Assembly (NCBI RefSeq): GCF_000014565.1
Contig: NC_008268.1
Location: 5,274,501-5,338,500 of the forward strand
DNA length: 64,000 bases
Direction: 5' to 3'
Source: Rhodococcus jostii RHA1
GTDB lineage: Bacteria; Actinomycetota; Actinomycetes; Mycobacteriales; Mycobacteriaceae
Numbering within the stretch: the first letter of the stretch is position 1; each line of letters opens with the position of its first letter. The translations under genes were made by a program, and so were the position numbers. A model generated the notes under the pieces. It had not been told where the DNA came from. It was given only the letters and a program-made list of their open reading frames with translations, and did no database searches. Shown here piece by piece: positions 29,343 through 38,068 of this stretch.

Positions 29343-30235
29343 GCCGTGACCACCTCTCGGAACAGATCGGTCAGGGTGGGCCGGTGCAGCGAGAATTCGT
29401 GCACCGGTCCGGTCTTCAGGGCGGTGTGCAGGATCAGCTGGTCGTCCACGTGGGCGTCGAGCGACAGCAGGGTCCGGCCGTCGAGGTGACTGATCGTGGT
29501 GACGCCCTCGAGATGATGGGCCCAGCCGACCGGCGCCTCCGGAGCGTGGACTTCGAGTTGGGCGTTGCCGCCGCCGCGGAGTTCGTCGACGGTGCCGACG
29601 GCACGCATCCGGCCGTGGCTGATGATGCCGACGCGGTGGCACAGGCGCTGGACGAGTTCGAGCTGATGGCTCGAGAAGATCACCGGCACTCCGGTGTTCG
29701 CCTTCTCCACCAGCACGTCGCTCATGACGTCCACCGCGACGGGGTCGAGCCCGGAGAAGGGTTCGTCGAGAACCAGCACCGCCGGATCGTGGACGAGCGC
29801 GGCGGCCAGCTGGACGCGTTGCTGGTTGCCGAGCGAGAGTGCGTCGACGGTGTCGCCGACACGGTCCGCGATGCCGAGGCGTTCGGTCCAGCGGCCGACC
29901 GCCTCCCGCGCCGCCGAGCGGGAAATGCCGTGCAGCTCGGCGAGGTATTCGAGTTGCTTGCCCACCTTCATCTTCGGGTACAGCCCGCGTTCCTCCGGCA
30001 TGTACCCGATGGTGCGCCGCACATCCAGGTCCACCGGCTTGCCGCCGAGCCGGACCTCGCCGGAATCGGCGGACAGGACGCCCAGCGCGATGCGCATGGT
30101 GGTGGTCTTGCCGGCACCGTTGCTGCCGACGAAACCGAAGATCTCACCGGGGCGGACCTCGAAGGACAGGTCGTCGAGCGCGACGACCTCGCCGTACCGT
30201 TTGGAGATGCCGTCGATCGTGAGGGTGTGAGACAT
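29339..30235 (-). CDS. ABC transporter ATP-binding protein (NatA-like)
   Basis: 298-aa ATPase. Walker A is GSNGAGKTTT near residue 38, the signature region reads LSLGNQQRVQLAAALVHDP (LSxGNQQ form) and Walker B is VLVLDEPFSGLDP, with the switch His in FSSHQLE. A C-terminal extension of about 90 residues (VTTISHLDGRTLLSLDAHVD) is typical of NatA/CcmA-like exporter ATPases. It is translationally coupled to the permease and lies 31 bases after a four-helix membrane protein in the same operon. Confidence 0.93.
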   Translation of the reverse strand: MSHTLTIDGISKRYGEVVALDDLSFEVRPGEIFGFVGSNGAGKTTTMRIALGVLSADSGEVRLGGKPVDLDVRRTIGYMPEERGLYPKMKVGKQLEYLAELHGISRSAAREAVGRWTERLGIADRVGDTVDALSLGNQQRVQLAAALVHDPAVLVLDEPFSGLDPVAVDVMSDVLVEKANTGVPVIFSSHQLELVQRLCHRVGIISHGRMRAVGTVDELRGGGNAQLEVHAPEAPVGWAHHLEGVTTISHLDGRTLLSLDAHVDDQLILHTALKTGPVHEFSLHRPTLTDLFREVVTA

Positions 30236-30266
30236 GGGTCCTTCCCGTTCTCGAGTGCGGGTGTTC

Positions 30267-30806
30267 CTACGAAGCGAGGTCGTCGGGGTCGGGATCGGGT
30301 TGCGTCCAGCCGAGGATCATGGCGGGCGTGCACCCCCCGACCATCAGCGCGGTGACGACGAGCAGTCCCGCGGCGTACGGCACGTTGCCGTGATCGCCGT
30401 CCAGCGCGCCGACGAAGATCAGGTAGAGCGCGGGAATGAGCGTCAGTAGCTGGGTGACCGTGAGTCCGATCGACCGGGCACTGTTGCGCTGCTGGATCTC
30501 CCACTCGTCGAGGGCGTCGCGCGGAGCGTCGCCCTGCCGCCCGGACACGATCTGGAGCATCGTCCACAGCGGGAAGAACAGCAGGCACGCGGGCAACCAC
30601 AGCAGCGGCCCGACGACCATGTCGAAATGGCACACGATGCCGACGGCGGTCATGAACACGAACGTCACCGCGAGGGCGATCACCAGGAATCGTCTGCGGC
30701 TGCGCGTCCGCCACGCCGGTAGCCACGTCCGGTACCGGCGTTCGTTCTGGAGGAATCTGCGCGTCCGGAACCCCTGGTACCGCTCGATCAGATTGGTCTC
30801 AGGCAT
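30267..30806 (-). CDS. Four-helix membrane protein of unknown function
   Basis: 179 aa. The N-terminus is strongly basic (about residues 1-40, many Arg). Four predicted helices follow: FLVIALAVTFVFMTAVGI, VVGPLLWLPACLLFFPL, LTVTQLLTLIPALYLIFV and AAGLLVVTALMVGG, with an acidic tail ending PDPDDLAS. I do not recognise a family. Its start lies within the last codons of the HTH gene (8-bp overlap), and the ABC transporter genes follow. It may therefore be a target or partner of the regulator or the exporter. Confidence 0.75.
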   Translation of the reverse strand: MPETNLIERYQGFRTRRFLQNERRYRTWLPAWRTRSRRRFLVIALAVTFVFMTAVGIVCHFDMVVGPLLWLPACLLFFPLWTMLQIVSGRQGDAPRDALDEWEIQQRNSARSIGLTVTQLLTLIPALYLIFVGALDGDHGNVPYAAGLLVVTALMVGGCTPAMILGWTQPDPDPDDLAS

Positions 30807-31104
30807 CGGAACTCTCCCCGTTTCCTGTCGTGGACGGCGGTCGGTCGGTGCGGTACAGCTCGGTGGACAGGGGTCCGAACTCGGTGCGGGAGAAGATGGC
30901 CTCCACGGGCAGTTCGAACACCCACGAGATACGGAACGCCAGGTCGAGGCTGGGGTAGTGGTCGCCCCGTTCGAGCGCGCCGACGGTCTGGGGATTGACG
31001 TCGATGAGTCCCGCCAGCTGAGCCCGGCTCATCCCGCGTTCGGCGCGAAGGACGCCGATGCGGTTGTAGATGGGGAGGGCGTCCCCCCGCCGCACTGGGC
31101 TCAT
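30799..31104 (-). CDS. XRE-type helix-turn-helix regulator
   Basis: 101-aa DNA-binding protein. The HTH is clear at residues about 12-66: IYNRIGVLRAERGMSRAQLAGLIDVNPQTVGALERGDHYPSLDLAFRISWVFELPVEAIF. This resembles small XRE repressors of the YozG/PadR-adjacent type. ATG 31104 is chosen because a consensus promoter (TTGACA and AACACT) ends 7 nt upstream; the frame extending to 31200 would cover that promoter. An inverted repeat at 31106-31118 over the start region suggests autoregulation. It heads a four-gene operon with a membrane protein and an ABC-2 exporter. Confidence 0.88.
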   Translation of the reverse strand: MSPVRRGDALPIYNRIGVLRAERGMSRAQLAGLIDVNPQTVGALERGDHYPSLDLAFRISWVFELPVEAIFSRTEFGPLSTELYRTDRPPSTTGNGESSDA

Positions 31105-31105
31105 G

Positions 31106-31118
31106 CAACAAAGTGTTG
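31106..31118. promoter_or_regulatory. Operator-like inverted repeat at HTH gene start
   Basis: CAACA, AAG spacer, TGTTG: a perfect 13-bp dyad covering the -10 box and start site of the HTH gene. A likely target for the HTH protein itself. Confidence 0.5.
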
Positions 31119-31140
31119 TGAAAACCCAACAGTTTGTCAA
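31112..31140 (-). promoter_or_regulatory. Sigma-70-type promoter of the HTH/ABC operon
   Basis: On the minus strand TTGACA (31140-31135) and AACACT (31117-31112) are separated by exactly 17 bp. Transcription would start at about 31105, directly at the ATG, giving a leaderless mRNA. Confidence 0.6.
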
Positions 31141-31282
31141 TGGGATACAACGGAGTGGGTGTCGCAGACCGCCGTCGACCTCCTCGCCGCCGGGCCGCAC
31201 GCCGACAGGTTGACCTCGGGAAATTGAGTGGCAGAGTGGAGGCGATTCGCGCGGGACGGCAGGAAAGGACAGGATTACTGAC

Positions 31283-31609
31283 GTGACCTATACCATCGCA
31301 GAGCCTTGTGTCGACGTTCTGGACAAGGCATGCATCGAAGAATGTCCTGTCGACTGCATTTACGAGGGCGGTCGGATGCTCTACATCCACCCCGACGAAT
31401 GCGTCGACTGCGGCGCCTGTGAGCCGGTCTGCCCCGTCGAGGCGATCTTCTACGAGGACGACGTCCCGGACCAGTGGGTGGAGTACACCAAGGCGAACGC
31501 CGACTTCTTCGACGACCTCGGTTCCCCCGGCGGCGCGGCGAAGCTGGGCAAGGTCGACTACGACCCGCCGTTCGTCAAGGCGTTGCCGCCGATGGCCGAA
31601 GGCGACTGA
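31283..31609 (+). CDS. fdxA: 7Fe ferredoxin (FdxA/FdxC type)
   Basis: 108-aa soluble electron carrier with one [3Fe-4S] and one [4Fe-4S] cluster. Cluster ligands are in [21 protein letters not shown] and [18 protein letters not shown]. The acidic C-terminal tail ([27 protein letters not shown]) is standard for actinobacterial FdxA. The GTG start at 31283 is preceded by AGGAAAGGA. It donates electrons to unknown partners; no redox partner gene is adjacent. Its stop abuts the convergent ABC-F gene with no gap. Confidence 0.93.
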   Translation: MTYTIAEPCVDVLDKACIEECPVDCIYEGGRMLYIHPDECVDCGACEPVCPVEAIFYEDDVPDQWVEYTKANADFFDDLGSPGGAAKLGKVDYDPPFVKALPPMAEGD

Positions 31610-33250
<1,641 letters not shown>

Positions 33251-33265
33251 CAGGCGATTATCCAC

Positions 33266-33859
33266 TCAGCGCTTGACGAGGCGGAACCAGCGGGGGTCGG
33301 CCTTCTTGAGCGGTCCCGGCATACCGGTCGTGTCCGCGTCGACGTCCGACACGAGTTTCCACTTCTCGAACGTCCGCTCCACGTCGGAGCGGGAGACCCC
33401 GCGCGGCAGGGGGCCGCGGTGCCCCGGCCCGAACGCGAACATCAGCAGGGTGGCGTGCGGTTCGCTCACGGTCGTGACGTTCTCGGCGTACGCGACCCGG
33501 TCGTGGTCGCTGAGCCCGTGATAGCACCCCACATCCAGGATCAAGTGGTACCCGCGACCGACGGCGTGCTCGAGGTCGGTGGCGTCCGCGTGCATGAAAC
33601 GCACGTCGACGCCCGCCTTCCGGGCCTTGGACCGCGCCTTGTCGAGGGCCAGTTGGACGGTGTCGATCCCCGTCACCTGCCACCCCCGCCGGGCCATCTC
33701 GATGGCATGGTCACCGGTGCCGCATCCGATGTCGAGGACCTCTCCCGGTGGTGCGTCGAAGGGATCGAGCAACGTGTCGATCTGACTTCCGAAGACGCGG
33801 CCCGCTTTCACCCAGGGCGTGATCTTGAACCGATAGGCCAATGTGTATCCGAGGCCCAT
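33266..33859 (-). CDS. Class I SAM-dependent methyltransferase
   Basis: 197-aa protein. SAM motif I is EVLDIGCGTGDHAIEMARRGWQVTGID, motif II region GYHLILDVGCYHGL, with DVRFMHADATDLE between them. It probably methylates a small molecule, similar to thiopurine/tellurite-type methyltransferases, but the substrate cannot be named. ATG 33859 has GGAAGGGG upstream; a GTG at 33889 is less likely. It lies 15 bases upstream of the ABC-F start on the same strand, though that gene appears to have its own promoter, and is divergent from the aldo/keto reductase. Confidence 0.85.
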   Translation of the reverse strand: MGLGYTLAYRFKITPWVKAGRVFGSQIDTLLDPFDAPPGEVLDIGCGTGDHAIEMARRGWQVTGIDTVQLALDKARSKARKAGVDVRFMHADATDLEHAVGRGYHLILDVGCYHGLSDHDRVAYAENVTTVSEPHATLLMFAFGPGHRGPLPRGVSRSDVERTFEKWKLVSDVDADTTGMPGPLKKADPRWFRLVKR

Positions 33860-33998
33860 GTCCGCCCCTTCCACCGGGCGCGTCACCACCTGAACGCCGA
33901 TGCCGTCGGATTACCCGGTCGTACCGAAACGACACGCGAAAGTCCACATTCTGAGACAGCGGGGAACATCTGGTCCGGGTCCCCGGTTGGACAGTCTC

Positions 33999-34847
33999 AT
34001 GGGTTTCAACAATGCACAGAGTCCTGTACCTACGGTCACGCTCAACGACGGGAACAGCATTCCTGCCCTCGGCTTCGGCGTGTGGCAGGTGCCGGACGAC
34101 GAGAGCCATGCCGCGGTCATCGAGGCGCTGAAGGCCGGCTACCGCAGCATCGACACCGCCAAGATCTACGAGAACGAAACCGGAGTGGGCCGCGCGCTCG
34201 CGGACTCCGGAATTGCCCGCGACGAGCTGTTCGTCACCACCAAGCTGTGGAACGAGGACCAGGGGTACGACTCCACGCTCCGCGCATTCGACGCCAGCCT
34301 GAACCGCCTCGGGCTCGACTACGTCGACCTCTACCTCATCCACTGGCCCGAGCCGTCCGCGGACCGCTACGTGGACACGTTCAAGGCCTTCCAGAAGATC
34401 AAGGCCGACGGGCGTGCGCGGTCGATCGGTGTCTCCAACTTCACCCCGGAGACCCTCGACCGACTGATCGCCGAGACGGGCGAGGTGCCCGCAATCAACC
34501 AGGTCGAGCTGCACCCGCGGTTCAACCAGGCCGACCTGCGCGCCTTCCACACCGGCAAGGGCATCGCGACCGAGGCGTGGAGCCCGCTCGGTCAGGGCAC
34601 CGTCCTCGAGGACGAGTCCATCGCGAAGATCGCTGCAGCGCACGGTAAGACGACCGCACAGGTGATCATTCGCTGGCACCTGCAGATCGGGAACGTGGTG
34701 ATCCCCAAGTCGGTGACGCCGGAGCGCATCGCCGCCAACTTCGACGTCTTCGACTTCGAGCTGACCCCCGACGAGATCAACACGGTCGGGTCGCTGACCC
34801 GGGCCGACGGACGCATCGGCCCCGACCCGGACACGCTGGGCGCGTAG
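33999..34847 (+). CDS. Aldo/keto reductase
   Basis: 282-aa NADPH-dependent oxidoreductase of the AKR5/2,5-diketo-gluconate reductase type. Family marks are VWQVPDDE, the catalytic Asp-Tyr pair in YRSIDTAKIYENE, the Lys in FVTTKLW and the His in LYLIHWPEP. Others are SIGVSNFTPE, EAWSPLGQG and VIPKSVTPERIAAN. ATG 33999 is taken because the family start (VPTVTLNDGNSIPALGFG) follows shortly after; upstream residues to 33900 are not family-like. No clear ribosome site is visible. It ends 3 bases from the convergent cupin stop. Confidence 0.9.
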   Translation: MGFNNAQSPVPTVTLNDGNSIPALGFGVWQVPDDESHAAVIEALKAGYRSIDTAKIYENETGVGRALADSGIARDELFVTTKLWNEDQGYDSTLRAFDASLNRLGLDYVDLYLIHWPEPSADRYVDTFKAFQKIKADGRARSIGVSNFTPETLDRLIAETGEVPAINQVELHPRFNQADLRAFHTGKGIATEAWSPLGQGTVLEDESIAKIAAAHGKTTAQVIIRWHLQIGNVVIPKSVTPERIAANFDVFDFELTPDEINTVGSLTRADGRIGPDPDTLGA

Positions 34848-34850
34848 GGC

Positions 34851-35300
34851 CTAGAGCCGGAAGTCCGCGAAGTCGAAGCCCGGGGTGACGACGCAACTGA
34901 CGAGAGTCGGTTCGTCGCCCTCGGGCTTCGCTCGCTGCCAGTGTCGCGGCGGGACCAGCAGCTGTGGTTGCTGGCCCGCCGCGACGTCTGCGCCGAGGAT
35001 CTGCGCGTCCGGATTCGCGGGTTCGCTTCCGTCCCCGCCGAGTTCGAGCCGCAGGGGGCTGCCCCGGTGGTACAGCCAGATCTCGGCGCTGCGCACGCTG
35101 TGCCACTCCGACTGCTGGCCGGGCATCAGCAGGAACAGGATCGCGGTACCGGCCGCCCTCGGTCCCGGGTAGTCGCCGGGCAGGCTCCTCTTCGGGATCG
35201 TGACGTCGCTGCGCCACGTCTCGCGGTACCAGCCGCCTTCGGGGTGCGGGGCGAGGTCGAGGGTTCGGGCCCATTCCGGTAATTCCGTCATGGCCGCCAT
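34851..35300 (-). CDS. Cupin-fold protein, DUF985 (cupin_5)
   Basis: 149-aa beta-barrel protein. It opens LDLAPHPEGGWYRETWRS and shows TAILFLLMPGQQSEWHSVRSAEIWLYHRGSPLRLEL and a C-terminal VSCVVTPGFDFADFRL, the DUF985 pattern. The family includes proteins of unknown activity, some structurally like sugar epimerases. Either ATG 35300 or ATG 35291 could be used; neither has a clear ribosome site. A frame extending to 35543 overlaps the small gene on the other strand and is not coding. Confidence 0.8.
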   Translation of the reverse strand: MAAMTELPEWARTLDLAPHPEGGWYRETWRSDVTIPKRSLPGDYPGPRAAGTAILFLLMPGQQSEWHSVRSAEIWLYHRGSPLRLELGGDGSEPANPDAQILGADVAAGQQPQLLVPPRHWQRAKPEGDEPTLVSCVVTPGFDFADFRL

Positions 35301-35442
35301 TCTGCCGCCCGGCGCCGCGTCCGGGGGTGTGGTCGCACCACCCCTGGGGTGTCTTATCTCGGACGGCCGGAGCCGCGAGAGTCGTAGGTGTTCAGAAAGC
35401 GGGGGCACGAATCCCGCACACCAGCGACGAACAGGAGACAAC

Positions 35443-35571
35443 ATGCTCGGAATCATGCTCGGACTCGGCGGAGCCGCAATCGGACTCGGAATCGGCGTCA
35501 TGGCCCTCGGGGTCGGACTCCTTCTCAGTGACGCGACGATCAAGCACGATGTCGGCGAACTCCCCGACTGA
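35443..35571 (+). CDS. 42-aa hydrophobic mini-protein
   Basis: Small protein with one long glycine-rich hydrophobic segment (LGIMLGLGGAAIGLGIGVMALGVGLLL) followed by SDATIKHDVGELPD. It probably spans the membrane once with the acidic tail on one side. ATG 35443 has a strong AGGAG at 35433-35437 with 5-nt spacing, which argues for translation. The next gene starts 4 bases after its stop, so the two are probably co-translated. No known family is recognised. Confidence 0.65.
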   Translation: MLGIMLGLGGAAIGLGIGVMALGVGLLLSDATIKHDVGELPD

Positions 35572-35575
35572 CTCC

Positions 35576-35947
35576 ATGTGGGTCGACACCCGTCGGGGGC
35601 GGGTGCGGGCGCGAACAGCGGCCCGTACCCGCCACCCGCTGGCGTGGTTTCACTCGGTTCTGACCCGCAAACGCGGTGTTGCCGTCCAGACTCCGCCTGC
35701 CAGTGCCGGTGAGGTGCTCGAACGCCTCGTCGACCTGCCGCTCAGCGTCTGGACCTACGGTTTCGATCACGAGTCGGTGCGGCACCTGGGCCCGATGGCG
35801 CAGGATTTCGCCACCGCATTCGGTCTCGGTTCCAACGACCGCCGGATCGCGATGGTCGATGCGAACGGGGTGTGCATGGCAAGCATTCAGGCCCTGTACC
35901 GGCGGGTCATCGCGCTCGAAGCGGAAGTGGAACGCCTGCGGAGGTAG
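35576..35947 (+). CDS. Stand-alone S74 (tail-fibre chaperone-type) domain protein
   Basis: 123-aa protein. Its C-terminal two-thirds match the peptidase S74/intramolecular chaperone domain: LVDLPLSVWTYGFDHESVRHLGPMAQDFATAFGLG, DRRIAMVDANGVCMASIQALYRRVIALEAEVERLRR, ending in a coiled coil. In phages this domain folds and then cleaves off tail spikes. Here it has no fibre attached and no phage neighbours. The N-terminal 35 residues are basic (RRGRVRARTAARTRH). It begins 4 bases after the mini-protein stop and overlaps the convergent MMPL gene by 41 bases. Confidence 0.72.
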   Translation: MWVDTRRGRVRARTAARTRHPLAWFHSVLTRKRGVAVQTPPASAGEVLERLVDLPLSVWTYGFDHESVRHLGPMAQDFATAFGLGSNDRRIAMVDANGVCMASIQALYRRVIALEAEVERLRR

Positions 35948-38012
35948 CATCCTCGTCCGGTGCCGCATCCCGGCGTCCGCCGGGCCGCCACCAGTTGGCG
36001 TTGCCCAGCAGATACATCGTCGCGGGCACCAGCACCATCCGCACGATCGTCGCGTCGATGAGGACCGCCGTCGCGAGGCCGACGCCCATCATCTTCACGG
36101 TCACGTCGCCGTCGAGTGCGAACCCGGCGAACACCGCCACCATGATCGCCGCCGCGCTCGTGATCACCCGGCCCGTGGATGCCAGTCCCTCGACGACGCT
36201 CCGGTGCGAGTCGCCCGTGTCGAGCCAGCGCTCCCGTATCCGGGAGAGCAGGAACACCTCGTAGTCCATCGACAGTCCGAACAGGATGGTGAACATCAGG
36301 ATCGGTACCCAGCTCGACACGGGAAGCGCATGCGGAAGGCCGAGTAGCTCCGCGCCCCAACCCCATTGGAACACCATCACCATCACGCCGTAGGCGGCGG
36401 CCACCGACAGCAGGTTCATCACGGCCGCCTTCACCGCGACCACCGGCGCGCGGAGCACGAACGTGAGCAGCACGACGGACAGCGTGACGACGAACGCGAT
36501 CACGAGCCACAGCCGTTCGGCGAGGCGGGCGGAGATGTCGGCGAACGTCGCGGTGAGTCCGGTGACGTGGACGCCGTCGGCGGCGTCGGAGCGGATCCGC
36601 TCCAGCAGTTCGGTGCTGCGGGGGTCGCTGGGACCGGTGGTCGGCTGCACGGAGATCAGCGCGGCCGTCGCGTCGGCGTTCGTCAGGACGGGCGTCACCG
36701 ACGCCACCCCGGGTTCGGCTGCGAGTTCACGCGCGATCGCCGGAAGTTCGGCTGCCGGAACCGTGTTCAGGTCGACCGCCACCATCAGGGGTCCGTTGGC
36801 GCCGGGTCCGAACTCGGTGTCGATCAGGTCGTACGCCTGACGGATCGTGTTGGCGGCCGGCGCGCTGCCCGCGTCCTGCGGCCACGTCCGCATGCCCAGA
36901 ACCGGAGCGGCCAGGAGCAGCAGCACCCCGAGCGCCGTCAGGGCCCACAGCCACGGGCGACGGCTCACCCTGATCGCCCACCGTTCCGTCAGCGGCGACG
37001 TCGTGCGACGTTCGGCCCGGGCACGGGACCGCTTGCCGAGCACCCGCGTGCCCGCCAGTCCGCACAGTGCGGGCACCAGCGTGACCGAGGTGAGCATGAC
37101 GATGCCGACCATCGCGAACGTGGCGTAGCCGAACGACGCGTACATCGGCAGCCCGGACAGCCGCAGTCCGAACAGGGAGACGAGGACGGTGGTTCCGGCG
37201 AAGATCACCGACGTCCCGGCCGTGGAGTTGGCCGCGGCGACGGCGTCCCGGACCGACATCCCGGATCGCAGGCCCTCGGTGTACCGGGTGACGAGCAGCA
37301 ACGCGTAGTCGATGCCGACGCCGATGCCGACCATCGTGGCGATGGTCGGGGCGATGGTGCTGATGCTGGTGAACCCGGCCATGATCGTGATGAGGCCCGA
37401 CCCGATGCCGACGCCGACGAGCGCGACGGCCAGGGGCAGTCCGGCGGCCACCACGGATCCGAACGCGAACACCAGGATGATCAACGCCAGGACCATGCCG
37501 ACCGCCTCGGCGGTGCCCGACGGTGTGGAGATGTTCTCCGGGACCTGCCCGCCCAATTCCACCTGCAGTCCCTGCGCCTGGGTGTCGGCGACCGCGGCGT
37601 CGAGGGCGTCGACCCCTTCGCTGCCGTGGAAGTCGGTGACCGGGATGCGGTAGTTGAGGCTGATCACCGCGGTGTCGGAATCCTGGGACAGGCGGGGCGG
37701 CGACACGGAACTCACGCCGTCCACCTCCGCCAGCCTGGTGCCGAGATCGGTGAGGACCGCGGGGGCGAGCGGGCCGCTGTCCGAGTGCACGACCACCCGC
37801 GCGTCCGCTCCCGACATCTCCGGGAATCGCTCGGTCAGCAGATTCGTCCCCTGCTGCGACGGCAGACCGGGCACGTTGTAGTCGTCGTGGTTGGTTCCGC
37901 CGAACGCGGACGCGGCGGCGAGCACCAGGACGAGCAGCGTCAGCCACGTGGCGATCACCCGCCAGGGACGGGTGGCGGCAGCCGAGCCGAGGCGCGCGAG
38001 CAGGGAACTCAT
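35907..38012 (-). CDS. MMPL/RND-family exporter
   Basis: 701-aa membrane protein with two six-helix halves and two periplasmic loops. TM1 follows RPWRVIATWLTLLVLVLA. The first large loop is residues about 40-180 and the second about 410-520. Typical helices include TIAPTIATMVGIGVGIDYALLLVTRY and ILFGLSMDYEVFLLSRIRE, which carry the proton-relay Asp-Tyr pairs of MMPL proteins. It likely exports lipids or drugs across the inner membrane. ATG 38012 has GGAGG 6 nt upstream. A candidate SARP repeat lies about 70 bp upstream inside the end of the SARP gene. Confidence 0.9.
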   Translation of the reverse strand: MSSLLARLGSAAATRPWRVIATWLTLLVLVLAAASAFGGTNHDDYNVPGLPSQQGTNLLTERFPEMSGADARVVVHSDSGPLAPAVLTDLGTRLAEVDGVSSVSPPRLSQDSDTAVISLNYRIPVTDFHGSEGVDALDAAVADTQAQGLQVELGGQVPENISTPSGTAEAVGMVLALIILVFAFGSVVAAGLPLAVALVGVGIGSGLITIMAGFTSISTIAPTIATMVGIGVGIDYALLLVTRYTEGLRSGMSVRDAVAAANSTAGTSVIFAGTTVLVSLFGLRLSGLPMYASFGYATFAMVGIVMLTSVTLVPALCGLAGTRVLGKRSRARAERRTTSPLTERWAIRVSRRPWLWALTALGVLLLLAAPVLGMRTWPQDAGSAPAANTIRQAYDLIDTEFGPGANGPLMVAVDLNTVPAAELPAIARELAAEPGVASVTPVLTNADATAALISVQPTTGPSDPRSTELLERIRSDAADGVHVTGLTATFADISARLAERLWLVIAFVVTLSVVLLTFVLRAPVVAVKAAVMNLLSVAAAYGVMVMVFQWGWGAELLGLPHALPVSSWVPILMFTILFGLSMDYEVFLLSRIRERWLDTGDSHRSVVEGLASTGRVITSAAAIMVAVFAGFALDGDVTVKMMGVGLATAVLIDATIVRMVLVPATMYLLGNANWWRPGGRRDAAPDEDATSAGVPLPLRAR

Positions 38013-38068
38013 GGGGAGCCTCCAGGAAAGCCGGTTGGTTCTGTCGCCTCCGACTCTGCGCCCGGCGG

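Noticed and set aside
35576..35947. Prophage remnant
   Set aside because: The S74 domain suggests a phage, but no integrase, capsid, tail or lysis gene is near, and no attachment-site repeats were seen.
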